A stretch of DNA of 64,000 nucleotides from Theropithecus gelada (GCF_003255815.1 NC_037668.1:70760940-70824939), one strand, 5' to 3'; shown: positions 43,461 to 56,000, numbered from the stretch's first letter. The notes: a model not told the origin generated them from the letters alone. Numbers and translations are program-made.

Positions 43461-44494
43461 CTTCTTTTAAGAAATGCTGTATCTCAGTGCTCACAATGGT
43501 ACAGAGGGAAATATTGTAAATGGACAACACTGAATTTAAATGTAGCTCAGAAGAGTCAGACTATAAAGAGGCATTTTAGGACTTTTACATATCTATTTCA
43601 CTTGGTAATACACTCACAAATTTATTTCCTCTTCATGTAGGCACAAAAGTGACATATAATAAAAATTAAAGAAAGCTCTTTTAATATCTATTTAATAAAA
43701 ATTGAATGTGATAAAAAGCATCTTATAGTTTAATTGGTAGAGTTTTTTCTTAGCGGTGCATAAAATAATGATGTTCTTAAAAACTGACATCTTAGATTTA
43801 ATTACATGCAGCAGTACATACAGGGCACCTAAAATGATACATGCTACATAGTGTATGCAAAAAATTGTAGCTTCTATTATTATTGTATCATTGTAGTTGT
43901 GTTTCTGGAGGAGAGGGAAGAGAACTCCCACTTTTTGTGTTTTAGTCAAGTATGGGAAAAATAGGGTCGGGGAAGACCTCTTAAAACCACTGCAGCTTTG
44001 TAATCACAGCAACGATAAATGCAAAAATGATCCTAATGAAAAAAACTCACATACTTTTAAAAAGGTTAAACTCCTAATGAGAAATAATTGTGAATTTAAA
44101 CTTTAGCTTAAAAGATGAAGGTAGCTTGATAAAGATGATGTAAAGAAGGGATATAAGTGCTGATTTATAGAGATAAGTATAAAATACACAAATACCAGGG
44201 GAAACTTCACATCAGTTACTTCCATGACAGAGCTGTGGTCAAAAGGAAGGCTGTGGAGCAAATAAGTATGATATACACGATGGATCAGAGTCTCCTTAGC
44301 TTGCTGCAGTCACTCATATTAGTGTGCTCAAATTCAAATGTTGTTATTTGGTGGTGGAAAGCATTAATATTCTGGAAAAATTACGTATGAACCAGTGTAA
44401 TGTCTACCTAATAATGGCTTCATTCCCCTATATACTAGTCACATGGAGCTAATCTGAGTTACAGATGCTTGATTTAGAGAAGAACAAACTAAAC
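43461..44494. other. Unassigned AT-rich stretch
   Basis: No gene or recognised repeat over about 1 kb; short frames on both strands only. Confidence 0.45.
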
Positions 44495-44563
44495 TTTATG
44501 TTGTACCCTGATAACCTTGCCAAGTAGGTGCTATTCACATTTTACAGAAAAGAAAATGGATTG
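44495..44563 (-). repeat. MIR SINE, antisense, left part
   Basis: accttgccaagtaggtgcta, then ttcacattttacagaaaaga. Interrupted by the L1 at 44564 and resumed at 52252. Confidence 0.75.
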
Positions 44564-45171
44564 GGGGCACCAAAGTCAGGCAAAGACACAACAAGAAAAG
44601 AAAACTATAGGCCAATATCCCTCAGGAACACAGCTGCAAAAATCCTCAATAAAATACTAGTGAACAGAACCCAACAGAACATCAAAGAGAAAATACACTG
44701 AGTCAAGTGGTTTTTATTCCAAAGTTGCAAGGATGTTCAACGTACATAAATCAATAAATGTGATTCACCATATAAACATAATTGAAAACAAAAACCATGT
44801 GATCATCATCCCGATAGATGCTGAAAAAAAAACCATTCAATAAAATTAGCATCCCTTCAGGATAAAAACCTTCAATAAACTAGGTATTGAAGGAACATTC
44901 CTCAAAATAAGAAAAGCTATATATGACAACCCGTAGCCAACATCATACTGAATGGGAAAAGTTGAAAGCATTCCTCTTAAGAGCTGGAACAAGACAAGAA
45001 TGTCCACTTTTATCACTCCTATTCAATTGTACTGGAGGTTCTAGCTAGAGCAATTAGGCAAGAGAAATAAATAAATGGCATCCAAATTGGGAAAGAGGAT
45101 ATAAACTTACTTTTTCTGTTTGTTGATGATATGATCTTATACCTTGAAAACCCTAAAGACTCCTCCAGTTT

Positions 45172-46518
45172 TCCCGGGCAAGGTAGCTGAATAGGAACAG
45201 CTCCGGTCTGCAGCTCCCAGCGAGACCAACGCAGAAGGCGGGTGGTTTTTGCATTTCCAACTGAGGTACCTGGTTCATCTCACCGGGACTGGTTAGACAG
45301 TGGGTGCAGCCCATGGAGGGAGAGCAGAAACAAGGTGGGTGTTGCCTCACCTGGGAAGCACAAGGGGTCTAGGAACTCCCTCCCCTAGCCAAGGGAAGCC
45401 GTGAGGGACTGTGCCGTGAGGAATGGTGCATTCTGGCCCAGATACTATGCTTTTCCTACTGTCTTTGCAACCAGACTAGTAGATTCCCTTGGGCACCTAC
45501 ACCACCAGGGTCCTGGGTTTCAAGCATAAAACTGGGTGTCAATTTGGGCAGACGCTGAGCTAGCTGCAGGAGTTTTTTTTTGTACCCTAGTGGCACCTGG
45601 AATGCCAATAAGATAGAACCATTCACTCCCCTGGAAAGGAGGCTGAAGCCAGGGAGCCAAGTGGTCTTGCTCACATGGATCCCACCCTCGCAGAGCCCAG
45701 CAAGCTAACATCCACCAGCTTGAAATTCTCCCCGCCAGCACAGCAGTCTGAAGTTGACCTGGGATGCTCGAGCTTGGTGAGGGGAGGGGGCGTCCACCAT
45801 TACTGAGGCTTGAGCAGGCAGTTTTCTCCTCACAGTGTAAACAAAGCCACAAAGAAATTCGGACTGGGTGGAGCCCACCACCGTGCTGCAAAGTCACTGT
45901 ATCCTGACTGCCTCTCTAGATTCCTCCTCTCTAAGCAGGGTATCTTTGAAAGAAAGGGAGCAGACCCAGTCAGGGGCTTATAGATAAAACTCCCATCTCC
46001 CTGGGACAGAGCACCTGGGGGAATGGGTGGTTGTGAGTACAGCTTCAGTAGACTTAAATGTTCCTGCCTGCCAGCTCTGAAGAAAGCAGTGGATCTCTCA
46101 ACACAGTGCTCTAGCTCTGCTAAGGGACAGACTGCCTCCTCAAATGGGTCCCTGACTCTCATGCCTCCTGATGGGGAGACACCTCCCAGCAGGGCCAACA
46201 GACACCTCATACAGGAGAGCACTGGCTGGCATCTGGCAGGTGCCCCTCTGGGACAAAGCTTCCAGAGGAAGGAGCAGGCAGAAATCTTTGCTGTTCTGCA
46301 ACCTGCTGTTCTGCAGCCTCCACTGGTGATACCCAGGCAAACAGGGTCTGGAGTGGACCTCCTGCAAACTCCAGCAGACCTGCAGAAGAGGAGCCTGACT
46401 GTTAGAAGGAAAACTAGCAGAAAGCAATAGCATCAACATCAACAAAAAGGACGACCATGCAAAAACCCCATCCAAAGGTCACCAACATCAAAGACCAAAG
46501 GTAGATAAACCCACGAAG
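45172..46518 (+). promoter_or_regulatory. L1 5' UTR (internal promoter region), decayed
   Basis: caactgaggtacctggttca, then ttgcctcacctgggaagcac, then gactgcctcctcaaatgggt and gttagaaggaaaactagcag follow the L1 5' UTR order. The YY1 site near the start is altered (caaggtagctg), so promoter strength is doubtful. Confidence 0.85.
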
Positions 46519-47509
46519 ATGAGGAAAAACCAGTGCAAAAAGGCTGAAAATTCAGAAAACCAGAAGGCCTCTTCTCCTCCAAAGCATCACAACTCCTTGC
46601 CAGCAAGGGCACACAACTGGACAGAGAATGAGTTTGATGAATTAACAGAAGTAGGCTTCAGAAGGTGGTAATAACAAACTTCTCCAAGTTAAAGGAGCAT
46701 GTTGTAACCCAATGCAAGGAAGCTAAGAACCTTGATAAAAGGTTACAGGAATTGCTAACTAGAATAACCAGTTCAGAGAAGAACATAAATGACCTGATGG
46801 AGCTGAAAAATACAGCATGATAATTTTGTGAAGCATACACAAGTATCAATAGCCTAATTGATCAAGCAGAAGTAAGGATATCAGAGACTGAAGATCAACT
46901 TAATGAAATAAACCATGAAGACAAGACTAGAGAAAAAAGAATGAAAAGGAATGAACAAAGCTTCCAAGAAATATGGGACGATGTGAAAAGATCAAACCTA
47001 CACTTGATTGGTGTGCCTGAAAGTGACGGGGAGAATGGAACCAAGTTGGAAAACATACTTCAGGATATTATCCAGGAGAACTTCCCTAACCTAGCAAGAC
47101 AGGCCAACATTCGAATTCAGGAAACACAGAGAACACCACAAAGATACTCCTCGAGAAGAGCAGCCCTAAGACACGCAATTGTTAGATTCTCCAAGGTTGA
47201 AATGAAGGAAAAAATGTTAAGAGCAGCCAGAGAGAAAGGTTGGGTTACCCACAAAGGAAATCCCATCAGACTAACAGAAGATCTCTCTGCAGAAACCGTA
47301 CAAGACAAAAGAGAGTGGGGACCAACATTTAACATTTTAAAGAATTTTCAACCCGGAATTTCATATCCAGCCAAACTAAGCTTCATAAGTGAAGGAGAAA
47401 TAAAATCTTTTACAGACAAGCAAATACTGAGGGATTTTGTCACCACCAGGCCTGCCTTACAAGAGCTCCTGAAGGAAGCACTAAATACAGAAAGGAAAAA
47501 CTGGTACTA
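46519..47509 (+). pseudogene. L1 ORF1p pseudogene
   Basis: ORF1p is the L1 RNA-binding chaperone (coiled coil, RRM, C-terminal domain). The frame is lost near 46664, where one base is missing in gaaggtggtaataac, and by a stop near 46818. An open block of 189 codons (46941-47509) keeps the RRM/CTD portion, with NLHLIGVPESDGENGTKLEN, RQANIRIQETQRTPQRYSSR and FNILKNFQPGISYPAKLSFI readable in order. It ends at the expected C-terminus. Confidence 0.9.
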
Positions 47510-47600
47510 GCCACTGCAAAAACATACCAAAATGTAAAGACCACTGAAATTATGAAGAAACTGCATCAACTAATGGACAAAATAACCAGCTAGCATCATA

Positions 47601-50110
47601 ATGACAGGATCAAATTCACACATAACAATATTAACCTTAAACGCAAATGGGCTAAATGCCCCAATTAAAAGACAAAGACTGACAAATTGGATAAAGGGTC
47701 AAGACCTGTCAGTGTGCTGTATTCAGGAGACCCATCTCACATGCAAAGACACACATAGGCTCAAAATAAAGGGATGGAGGAAGATTTACCAAGCAAATGG
47801 AAAGCAAAAAAAGCAGGGGTTGCAATCCTAGTTTCTGATAAAACAGACTTTAAACCAACAAAGATTAAAAAAGACAAGGGCATTACATAATGGTAAAGGG
47901 ATCAATGCAACAAGAAGAGCTAACTATCTTAAATATATATGCACCTAGATTCATAAAGCAAGTTCTTAGAGACCTATAAAGAGACTTAGAGTCCCACACA
48001 ACAATAGTGGGAGACTTTAACACCCCATTGTCAGTATTAGATCAATGAGACAGAAAATTAACAAGGATATTCAGGACTTGAACTCAGCTCTGGACCAAGA
48101 GATCTACAGAACTCTCCACCTCACATCAATAGAATATACATTGTTCTCAGCACCACATAGCACCTATTCTAAAATTAATGACATAATTGGAAGTAAAACA
48201 CTCCTCAGCAAACGCAAAAGAATGGAAATCATAACAAACAGTCTCTCAGACCACAGTGCAATCAAATTAGAACTCAGTATTAAGAAATTTACTCAAAACC
48301 ACACAACTACATGGAAAATGAACAACCTGCTCCTGAATGACTACTGGGTAAATAACGAAATTAAGGCAGAAATAAATAAGTTCTTTGAAACCAATGAGAG
48401 CAAAGACACAACATCCCAGAATCTCTGGGACACAGCTAAAGTAGTGTTTAGTGGGAAATTTATAGCACTATATGCCCACAGGAGAAAGCGGGAAAGATCT
48501 AAAATTGACACCTAACATCACAATTAAGAGAACTAGAGAAGCAAGAGCAAACAAATTCAAAAGCTAGCAGAAGACAAGAAATAACTAAGATCAGACCAAA
48601 ACTGGCAAGACAATCCTAAGCAAAAAGAACAAAGCTAGAGGCATCACACCACCTGACTTTAAACTATACTACAAGGCTGTAGTAACCAAAACAGCATGGT
48701 ACTGGTACCAAAACAGATATATAGGCAATGGAACAGAACAGAGGCCTCAGAAATAATACCACACATCTGCAACCATCTGATCTTTGGCAAACCTGACAAA
48801 AACAAGCAATAGGGAAAGGATTTCCTATTTAATAAATGGTGTTGGGAAAACTGGCTAGCCATATGCGGAAAACTGAAACTGGACCCCTTCCCTACACCTT
48901 ATACAAAAATTAACTTAAGATGAATTAAAGATTTAAATGTAAGACCTAAAACCATAAAAACCCTAGAAGAGGCCGGGTGCGGTGGCTCACGCCTGTAATC
49001 CCAGCACTTTGGGAGGCCGAGGCAGGTGAATCACAAGGTCAGGAGATCGAGACCACGGTGAAACCCTGTCTCTACTAAAAATACAAAAAATGAGCCGGGC
49101 GAGGTGGCGGGCGCCTGTAGTCCCAGCTACTCGGGAGGCTGGGGCAGGAGAATGGCATGAACCCGGGAGGCGAAGCTTGCAGTGAGCCAGGATCACGCCA
49201 CTGCACTCCAGCTTGGGCGACAGAGCAAGATTCTGTCTCAAAAAAAAAAAAAAAAACAAAACCCTAGAAGAAAACCTAGGCAATACCATTCAGGACATAG
49301 GCAAGGGCAAAGACTTCCTGACTAAAACACCAAAAGCAATTGCAACAAAAGCCAAAATTGACAAATGGGATCTAATTAAACTAAAGAACTTCTGCACAGC
49401 AAAAGAAACTATCATCAGAATGAACAGGCAACCTACAGAATGGGAAAAAATTTTTGCAATCTAACCATCTGACAAAGGGCTAGTATCCAGAATCTACAAG
49501 AAACTTAAACAAATTTACAAGAAAAAACAACAACCCCGTCAAAAAGTAGCAAAGGATATGAACAGACACTTCTCAAAAGAAGATATTTATGCAGCCAGCA
49601 AACATGAAAAAAAGCTCATCATCACTGGACATTAGAGAAATGCAAATCAAAACCACAATGAGATACCATCTCATGCCAGTTAGAATGGTGACTGTTAAAA
49701 AGTCAGGAAACAACAGATGCTGGAGAGGATGTGGAGAAATAGGAATGCTTTTGCACTGTTGGTGAGAGTGTAAATTAGTTCAACGATTGTGGAAGACAGT
49801 GTGGCGATTCCTCAAGGATCTGGAACTAGAAATACCATTTGACCCAGCAATCCCATTACTGGGCATATACCCAAAGGATCATAAATCATTCTACTATAAA
49901 GACACATGAACACATATGTTTATTGCAGCACCACTCACAATAGCAGATGTGGAACCAACCCAAATGCCCATCAATGATAGACTAGATAAAGAAAATGTGG
50001 CACATATGCACCATGGAATACTATGCAGCCATAAAAAGGATAAGTTAATGTCCTTTGCAGGGATATGGATGAACTGGAAACCATCATTCTCAGCAAACTA
50101 ACACAGAAAC
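47601..50110 (+). pseudogene. L1 ORF2p pseudogene (endonuclease kept in part, RT deleted)
   Basis: ORF2p combines endonuclease and reverse transcriptase. The endonuclease N-terminus is clear (LTLNANGLNAP, then IQETHL with the catalytic glutamate), and a downstream SDHSAIKLEL box holds the catalytic Asp-His. The frame is broken by an A-run indel near 47815. At about 48598 the text jumps to tcctaagcaaaaagaacaaa, deep in the C-terminal half, so the palm with the catalytic aspartates is gone. The C-terminal segment continues to about 50110 with an AluY inside it. Confidence 0.9.
48971..49256 (+). mobile_element. AluY nested in the younger L1
   Basis: ggccgggtgcggtggctca to an A17 tail; aaaaccctagaaga flanks both sides. 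Low divergence. Confidence 0.96.
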
Positions 50111-52067
50111 AGAAAACCAAACACCACATGCTCTCACTCATAAGCAGGAGTTGAACAGTGAGAACATATGGGCACAGGGAGGGAAATATCACACACAGGG
50201 GCCTGACGAGGAGTTGGGGGCAAGGGGAGGGATAGCATTAGAAGAAATACCTAATGTAGATGACTGGTTGATGGGTGCAGCAAACCACCATGGCACATGT
50301 ATACCTATATAACAAACCTGCAGGTTCTGCACATGTATCCCAGAAGTTAAGTATATATATAAAATATATACACACACACAACCCTCCAAAAGACCTCTAG
50401 ATTTGATAAATGACTTCAGTAAGGTTTTAGGATACAAAGTCGATGTACAAAAATCACTAGCATTTCTATACATAAATAACAATCAAGCTGAGAACCAAAT
50501 CAAGAACTCAATCCATTTACAATGGCTACAAAAATACCTAGGAATACATTTAACCAACGTGAAAGATCTCTATAATGAAAACTATAAAACAGTGATGAAA
50601 GAAATTGTAGATGACAGAAAGAAATGCAAAAGTATCCCAGGCTCATGGACTGGAAGAATCAATATAATTAAAATGACCGTACTGTCCAAAGCAATCTGTT
50701 ATGCAATTCCTATAAATTACTGATGTCATTTATCACAGAATTAGGAGAGAAATCCTAAAACTTATATGGTACCCCATAAAAGCCTGAATAGCTAAAGCAA
50801 TTCTAAGCAAAAGGCAAAAAGCTGGAGGCATCATATTACCTGACTTCAAGGATATAGTAACTGAAACAGCACGGTACTGATATGAAAATAGACACACAGA
50901 TCAATGGAACATAACAGAGAACTCAGAAATAAAGCCACATACCTAGAAGCAACTGATTTTTTACAAAGTCAACAAAAATATACACTGGGGAAATGGTATC
51001 TTATTCAATAAATGGTGCTGGGAAAGTTAGATAGCCACATGTAGAAGAACGGAAGAGGGCCCATATCTCTCATCATGTACAAAAATTAATTCAAGATGTG
51101 TTAAAGACTTAAATGTAAGACCTGAAACTGCAAAAATCCTAGAAGAAAACCCACGAAAAACTCTTCTGGATATTGGCCTAGGCAAACCATTTATGACTAA
51201 GACCTCAAAAGCAAATGCAACAAAACAAAAAATAGACGAATGAGACTTAATTAAACTAAAAAGATTCTGCACTGCAAAAGAAAAAATCAGCAGAGTAAAC
51301 AGACAACCTACAGAATGGGAGAAAATATTTTCAAACAATGCATCCAACAAAGGACTAATTTTCAGAATCTACAAGGAACTCAAACAATTCAACAAGAAAA
51401 AAACAACCCCATCAAAAGTGGGCAAAGGACATGGACAGATATTTTTAAAAAGAAGATATACAAGTGGCCAAAAAACATACAGAAAATGCTCAACATCACT
51501 AGTGAGATGAGAAAAGCAAATTAAAACCACTATGAGATACCATCTTACACCAGTCAGAATGGCTATTATTAAAAAGACAAAAAAGAACAGATGTTGGTGT
51601 GTGTGTGGAGAAAAGAGAATGCTTATACACTGTTGGCGGGAATGTAAATTAGTACAACCTTTATGGAAAACAGTATGAAGATTCCTCAAGGAGCTAAAAA
51701 TAGAACTACCATTCTATCCAGCAGTCTCACTACTGGGTATCTACCCAAGGAAACGAAATACTTTTATAAAAAAGACAACTGCACATGTATGTTTATCACT
51801 GCACTATACAGAATAACAAAGTCATGGAATCAACCTAGTGTCCATCAGTGACGACTGGATATATAGCATGCAATACTGTGTAGCTGTGAAATGAATGTAA
51901 TGGTGTCTTTTGCAGCAACATGAATGAAACTGGAGGTCATTGTCCTAAGTGAAATGACTCAGAAACAGGAAGTCAAATACCACATGTTCTCACTTATAAG
52001 TGGGAGCTAAACAATGTGTTTGCATGGACATACAGAGTGGAATAATGGACATTGGTCCCTCCAAAAT

Positions 52068-52113
52068 GTGGGAGGGTGGGAGGAAGGTGAGGGGTGGGAG
52101 GAAGGTGAGGGGT
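52068..52113. repeat. Two-copy tandem repeat in L1 3' UTR
   Basis: gggaggaaggtgaggggt occurs twice in direct succession. Confidence 0.85.
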
Positions 52114-52251
52114 GAAAAATTATCTACTGGGCACAATGTACACTATTTGGGTTCTGGGTACACTAAAAGCCTAGACTTTACCACTACACAATATATTCAC
52201 GTAACAAAACTGCACTACTACCCTCTAAGTCTATAAAATAAAAATTAAAAT

Positions 52252-52385
52252 GAAAGAAATGAATTGAGGATCAGAAACTTGCTTTGCATCACATAGTTGG
52301 TGAGGGATGATGACAACAAGAATCAGATCCAGGACTTCCTAGCTCCATAGCCCATGCTTTTATACTTACATTGCAAAGCCCACTT
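52252..52385 (-). repeat. MIR SINE, antisense, right part
   Basis: Continues from 44563: gaggatcagaaacttgcttt, then catcacatagttggtgaggg and cccatgcttttatac. Confidence 0.72.
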
Positions 52386-52815
52386 CAACGAAATTTCTCT
52401 GATTCCTCACATCCTCTTCTCGCACGATTATACCCGAAAATAATCCGATCTTTCCTGGATGAACTCTTAGCCATGGCTTCCTCAGGCTAAGGTTTTGAAG
52501 CATGGCAGTTTAGCAGAGCCAAAAGTTAGTTGAGTTTTGCTTTAAGTGCTTTCTCAAGTTGTTAAAATTGGCTCTCAAATTGGTATCTTTAATTAGTAAC
52601 TGAATTTGCTAATATTGTATAAGGTTTGTGAATTCAAAGTGAGTATAACATTTCCTTTTCTTTGCTTATTTGCCTTATAGAATTTCCAAAGTTTATCTTG
52701 GTCATAACTCCTGACTTGGAGCCTTCAAGTGATATTAGGCCCCTGAGAGTAATTCTCCTTTGAATCCAGAGCCTTCTGACTTTATGAAAAAGGAGATGTT
52801 TGTCTTTCTCTAGAC
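52386..52815. other. Unassigned stretch
   Basis: No gene or recognised repeat. Confidence 0.45.
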
Positions 52816-52961
52816 ATTTTTTTTTTTTTTTTTTTTTTTTTGAGACAGAGTCTCACTCTGTCACCCAGGTTGGAGTGCAGTGGCGCCAGCTTGGCTCACT
52901 GCAGCCTCTGCCTCTTGGGTTCAAATGATTCTTGTGCCTCAGCCTCCCGAGTAGCTGAGAT
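52816..52961 (-). mobile_element. Alu, antisense, 5'-truncated right half
   Basis: T21, then gagacagagtctcactctgt to gagtagctgagattt, where it stops. tctctagac and tctttagac flank it, so it probably inserted already truncated. Confidence 0.88.
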
Positions 52962-53641
52962 TTCTTTAGACTTCTTGTGTCTTTCTTGTGGTAGAAGCAC
53001 GAAAAAAAAAGAGTTAAAATTGTTACAGAGTATGAAAAAAAATCTCAGAACTAGGTTCCCTAGAATCTGGAAACGTTTGTTTATGATTTTGTTTTTCCTT
53101 TTTTGGGAAACATTTCTGGTTTTTCTCATCAGGAAGTTTGTATATACAATAGTTAGTTGCATGGGTAGTAGGTTTTGTTTAGCAAATATTTACTATTTGA
53201 AACCACAGATCACGATCTCCATGCGCAATGTCCCTGAGTGTGGTTCACCAAGGGGTTGGCATTTGGTTTTGCGTTCACAAATGAGATGTTCTTAGGAACT
53301 TTGATATTGATTGAAGATTTGGAGGTGATCAGAGTTGAGTTCATTGCAGCAAAGAATTTGTTGCATAGGTTAGTTTACTCTCTTTTTCCTTCTTACGTGT
53401 TTGTGTTTATTTCTTTATTTTTAGGCTGTTCTTGCTATGTGATTATTTATTATGATTCCTGTTGTCTAGCATCAATTCTTCCCTATTTTCCAATCCTCAT
53501 TCTCCAGCCTTTTATTATTTCTGTTAGCCCCAATAACTTCCCTTATTGCTTAAAAAAAGCACTTTTGTATCAAGAGCCCTGATACAATTATTGCTGGCAT
53601 ATATAGCAAAACTATTGACTTCTATACATTATTTTAGTTTA
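52962..53641. other. Unassigned stretch
   Basis: No repeat recognised. The open frames 52840-53295 and 53238-53582 include Alu or AT-rich text and show no domain. Confidence 0.45.
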
Positions 53642-53795
53642 TTTTTTTTGAGACAGGGTCTCACTCTGTCACCCAGACTGGAGTGCAGTGGTGCAACCAT
53701 GGCTCACTGCAGCCTAGACCTCCTGGACTCAAGTAATCTTCCTGCCTTGGCCTCCCAAAGTGCCAGGATTACAGCTGTGAGCCACCATGACAGGC
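53642..53795 (-). mobile_element. Old Alu (J-type), antisense, internally deleted
   Basis: The left-arm start is joined to the right-arm end, leaving one 154-bp pseudo-monomer; words gtgcaaccatggctcactgc and agcctagacctcctggactc are AluJ-like. Confidence 0.85.
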
Positions 53796-53859
53796 TTTAT
53801 ATGTTATTTTTATATCAGGCCATCTCACTAAACACTCAGTTTCAATGCTTGTCCTGAAT

Positions 53860-54215
53860 TTTGAATGTTAATTCTAATAGTTTTCTCCATTGATTACCCT
53901 GGCTTAGGATTTCTGGCTATTCAGATTATCTGCAAACAATCTGTAAATAAGAGACAATTTTGTCTCTTATTTTCTTAAATTTGTGCCTCTTGCTTCTTGC
54001 TCTTGTATTGAGTAGGACATCCAGAAAAATACTGAAATAGAGGAGTGACAGAATGATATTTGCTGTAGTTTTTAGTTTTGGGTACATATAAGCCTTGCTT
54101 ATATTTCCAGATTTCTAAGCATTTTTAAAAGAAGTCAGTGTTGAATTTTATGGAATGTCTTTTCAGCAACAATTAAGTTGATCATGGTTTTTCTCTCTTC
54201 CTAAGGTTACATCAT
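53860..54215 (-). mobile_element. L1M ORF2 fragment, antisense
   Basis: gcttcttgctcttgtattga, then gtaggacatccagaaaaata, then gttgaattttatggaatgtc and gttgatcatggtttttctct. Confidence 0.7.
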
Positions 54216-54229
54216 CCTAACATTTCAGT

Positions 54230-54334
54230 GTTGATAGTAGTGGTAATCATAGCATTGATACTTGACATTTATTAAGTGTTACTGTGCCATTCGGCATTCT
54301 TAGTTCTTTATGCTCAACTTAGCATCATAACTCT
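54230..54334 (-). repeat. MIR SINE, antisense, left part
   Basis: gacatttattaagtgttact, then gtgccattcggcattcttag. Resumes after the LTR near 56128. Confidence 0.7.
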
Positions 54335-55014
54335 TTTACAAGATCTTTGGATGTCGCTCTTCCAGCCAGAAACCTCTATGGCCCATGGCACCTTTGCCCA
54401 ACCTTTGCTTGGGCCGCTGGGCTCGTTCTGCCCACTTGGTCTGGCAGGCTGTGCTTGGCTCATGTTACCAGGCTGGATCCCATGCTTACCAAGGGTGAGC
54501 CAGGCATGGAGTGGTGAGGGGTGTGTGAGCAAGTGTGAGATCCAGCCACTGTGTACAGTCAGATATGCCAGCTGCTGCTGTGGGGCAGGCAGCTCCAAGT
54601 GCCAGCATGGGCGCCAACTCTCTGCGAGGCTGTGGCAGGACCAGGTGTATGGCAAGCAGCTTCCTCAGCTGGCACTGGGGAAAGCAGTAGTGCCCTAAAA
54701 CTTGGAGATGCCAGGCACCACAGGACCACAAAGAGGGAGTCACAGCCCTGGCTCAGGGAGCTCCTAGGTCTGGGATCCCCAAGGGGTTGCAGCTCTTCTC
54801 TCCTTCTCTTTGCCTGCAGCGTGGCAAGCAAGGGGCATGTTTCTGCCCTGTTTGTGTTACAGCTCTGTTAGCTCTGCCATTTGGTCAGTCCTGAGTTCTT
54901 GTCCGGCAACCAGGAAGAATGAGGTAGGCAGACAAGTGGAGGGTGAGCAAGATGAAGAAAAGGTGTATTGAACAATGGAAGAGCTCACAGGAGACCTGCA
55001 GGGGGTAGCTCCCT

Positions 55015-55260
55015 TCTGCAGCCGGGGTGTCCCAACGAGTGTTCAGCTCCTAGCAGAGGAGACCCTGGAGTGGGAAGCTCGTCTCTGCCGGCAGGTCATC
55101 CTGTCATCTCTGCAGCTCTCAGCAGAGAGAAGGCCCTGGAGTCAGTTGCTTCTTTCTGCAGGCAGGCCTTCTGGTTGTCTCCCCAGCTCCCAGCAGAGAG
55201 GAGCTGGGGTAGCTCGTTTCTGCAGCTGGTCTGCCCATCCTCTGCTCAGCTCTGGCTGAG
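55015..55260. repeat. Tandem repeat, about 68-bp unit, about 3.5 copies
   Basis: Each unit runs from a tctgcag box to a cagcagagag or tagcagagga box and a ctggagt/ctggggt end. Units are 66-69 bases. Confidence 0.75.
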
Positions 55261-55589
55261 CCCAGGGCTTTTATGGGCCTCAGAGGGGAGGAAATGCCTG
55301 CCAATTGGTCCATGGGTGGCCATGAGTGTCCAGGAAAAGGCACCACAAGTTCCCACTCCAGTCTGTGCGACTGGCAGCCCACCCCCCAGCCTTCAGGCCC
55401 TTACTGGCCTGAAGGTGGGGCCTCACCGGGGTCCCACCCCTTCCACCATCTTCTGTGTTCCTCCTGCCGCCATTCATGGCTTCTGGGTTCGTAGCAAATT
55501 TGCTTCGAGATCAGAACCAGTGCTGACAGCAGGGAGAAGCCAGGCAGCAGGAGCAGGCACTTCTGAGCCTGCAAGGGCAGGGGTGCCTT

Positions 55590-56000
55590 CCTGGGCACCC
55601 AAGAGTGCAGGGATGCCTGAGTCTGCAGCTACACTTTATGTGGCTGCAGCTGTGCAGAAGTCAAGGGGTGGACAGGGCTCCTGCCTGCTCCGTGGAGGGG
55701 GAGACCTGGGTCTGTAGCCATGGTTTGGGTGGCTGCAGCTGCACCTGAGAGTGCAGGGAGGCTGGGATCTACAGCCATAACTTGGGCGACTGCAGCCACA
55801 ACTTGAGTGGCTGCAGCCTGGCCTAGAATGGCAGGGCTTCTGCCTCCTCCATGGAGTGGGAAGCCCAGGTCTGCAGTGTGCTTTGGGTGGCTTTGAGTGG
55901 CTACAGCTGTGCCCAGTAAGGCAGAGATCCTGCCTGCTCCGTGGAGCAGGAGGCCTGGGTCTGTGGCCCTTGTTTGGGAGGCTGCAGCAGTACCTGCCCC
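55590..56000. repeat. Imperfect tandem repeat, about 85-100-bp unit, 4-5 copies
   Basis: Recurrent phrases: tcctgcctgctccgtggag, gcctgggtctgt(g/a)g and tttgggtggctgcagctg. Confidence 0.7.

Larger units (their letters stand above)
45168..50380 (+). mobile_element. Near full-length younger L1 (L1PA/PB group), RT region deleted
   Basis: The 5' UTR starts near 45172 (aataggaacagctccggtct follows a degraded YY1-type box), ORF1 is at 46519-47509, ORF2 starts at 47601, and the 3' end is near 50380 in a TA/CA-rich tail. The flanks are actcctcca and accctcca from the host L1. About 4.9 kb remains without the Alu; roughly 2 kb of ORF2 covering RT is missing at about 48598. Confidence 0.92.
44564..52251 (+). 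mobile_element. Older primate L1 (L1PB/L1MA-like), split by a younger L1
   Basis: 5'-truncated: it begins within ORF2 (caaagtcaggcaaagacaca). The RT box is visible as LFVDDMILYLENP at about 45112-45150. It is interrupted at 45168 and resumes at 50381 with aaaagacctctagatttgat, then the ORF2 C-terminus and a G-rich 3' UTR to an A-rich end near 52250. Its own target duplication, agaaa-tg(g/a)attg, lies at about 44550 and 52254. Many stops; inactive. Confidence 0.9.

Noticed and set aside
46941..47510. 189-codon frame as an intact gene
   Set aside because: It is the C-terminal part of L1 ORF1 with the upstream frame lost.
55015..56000. Regular repeats as a possible CRISPR-like array
   Set aside because: Units are contiguous and imperfect with no unique spacers; they lie inside an LTR in vertebrate DNA.
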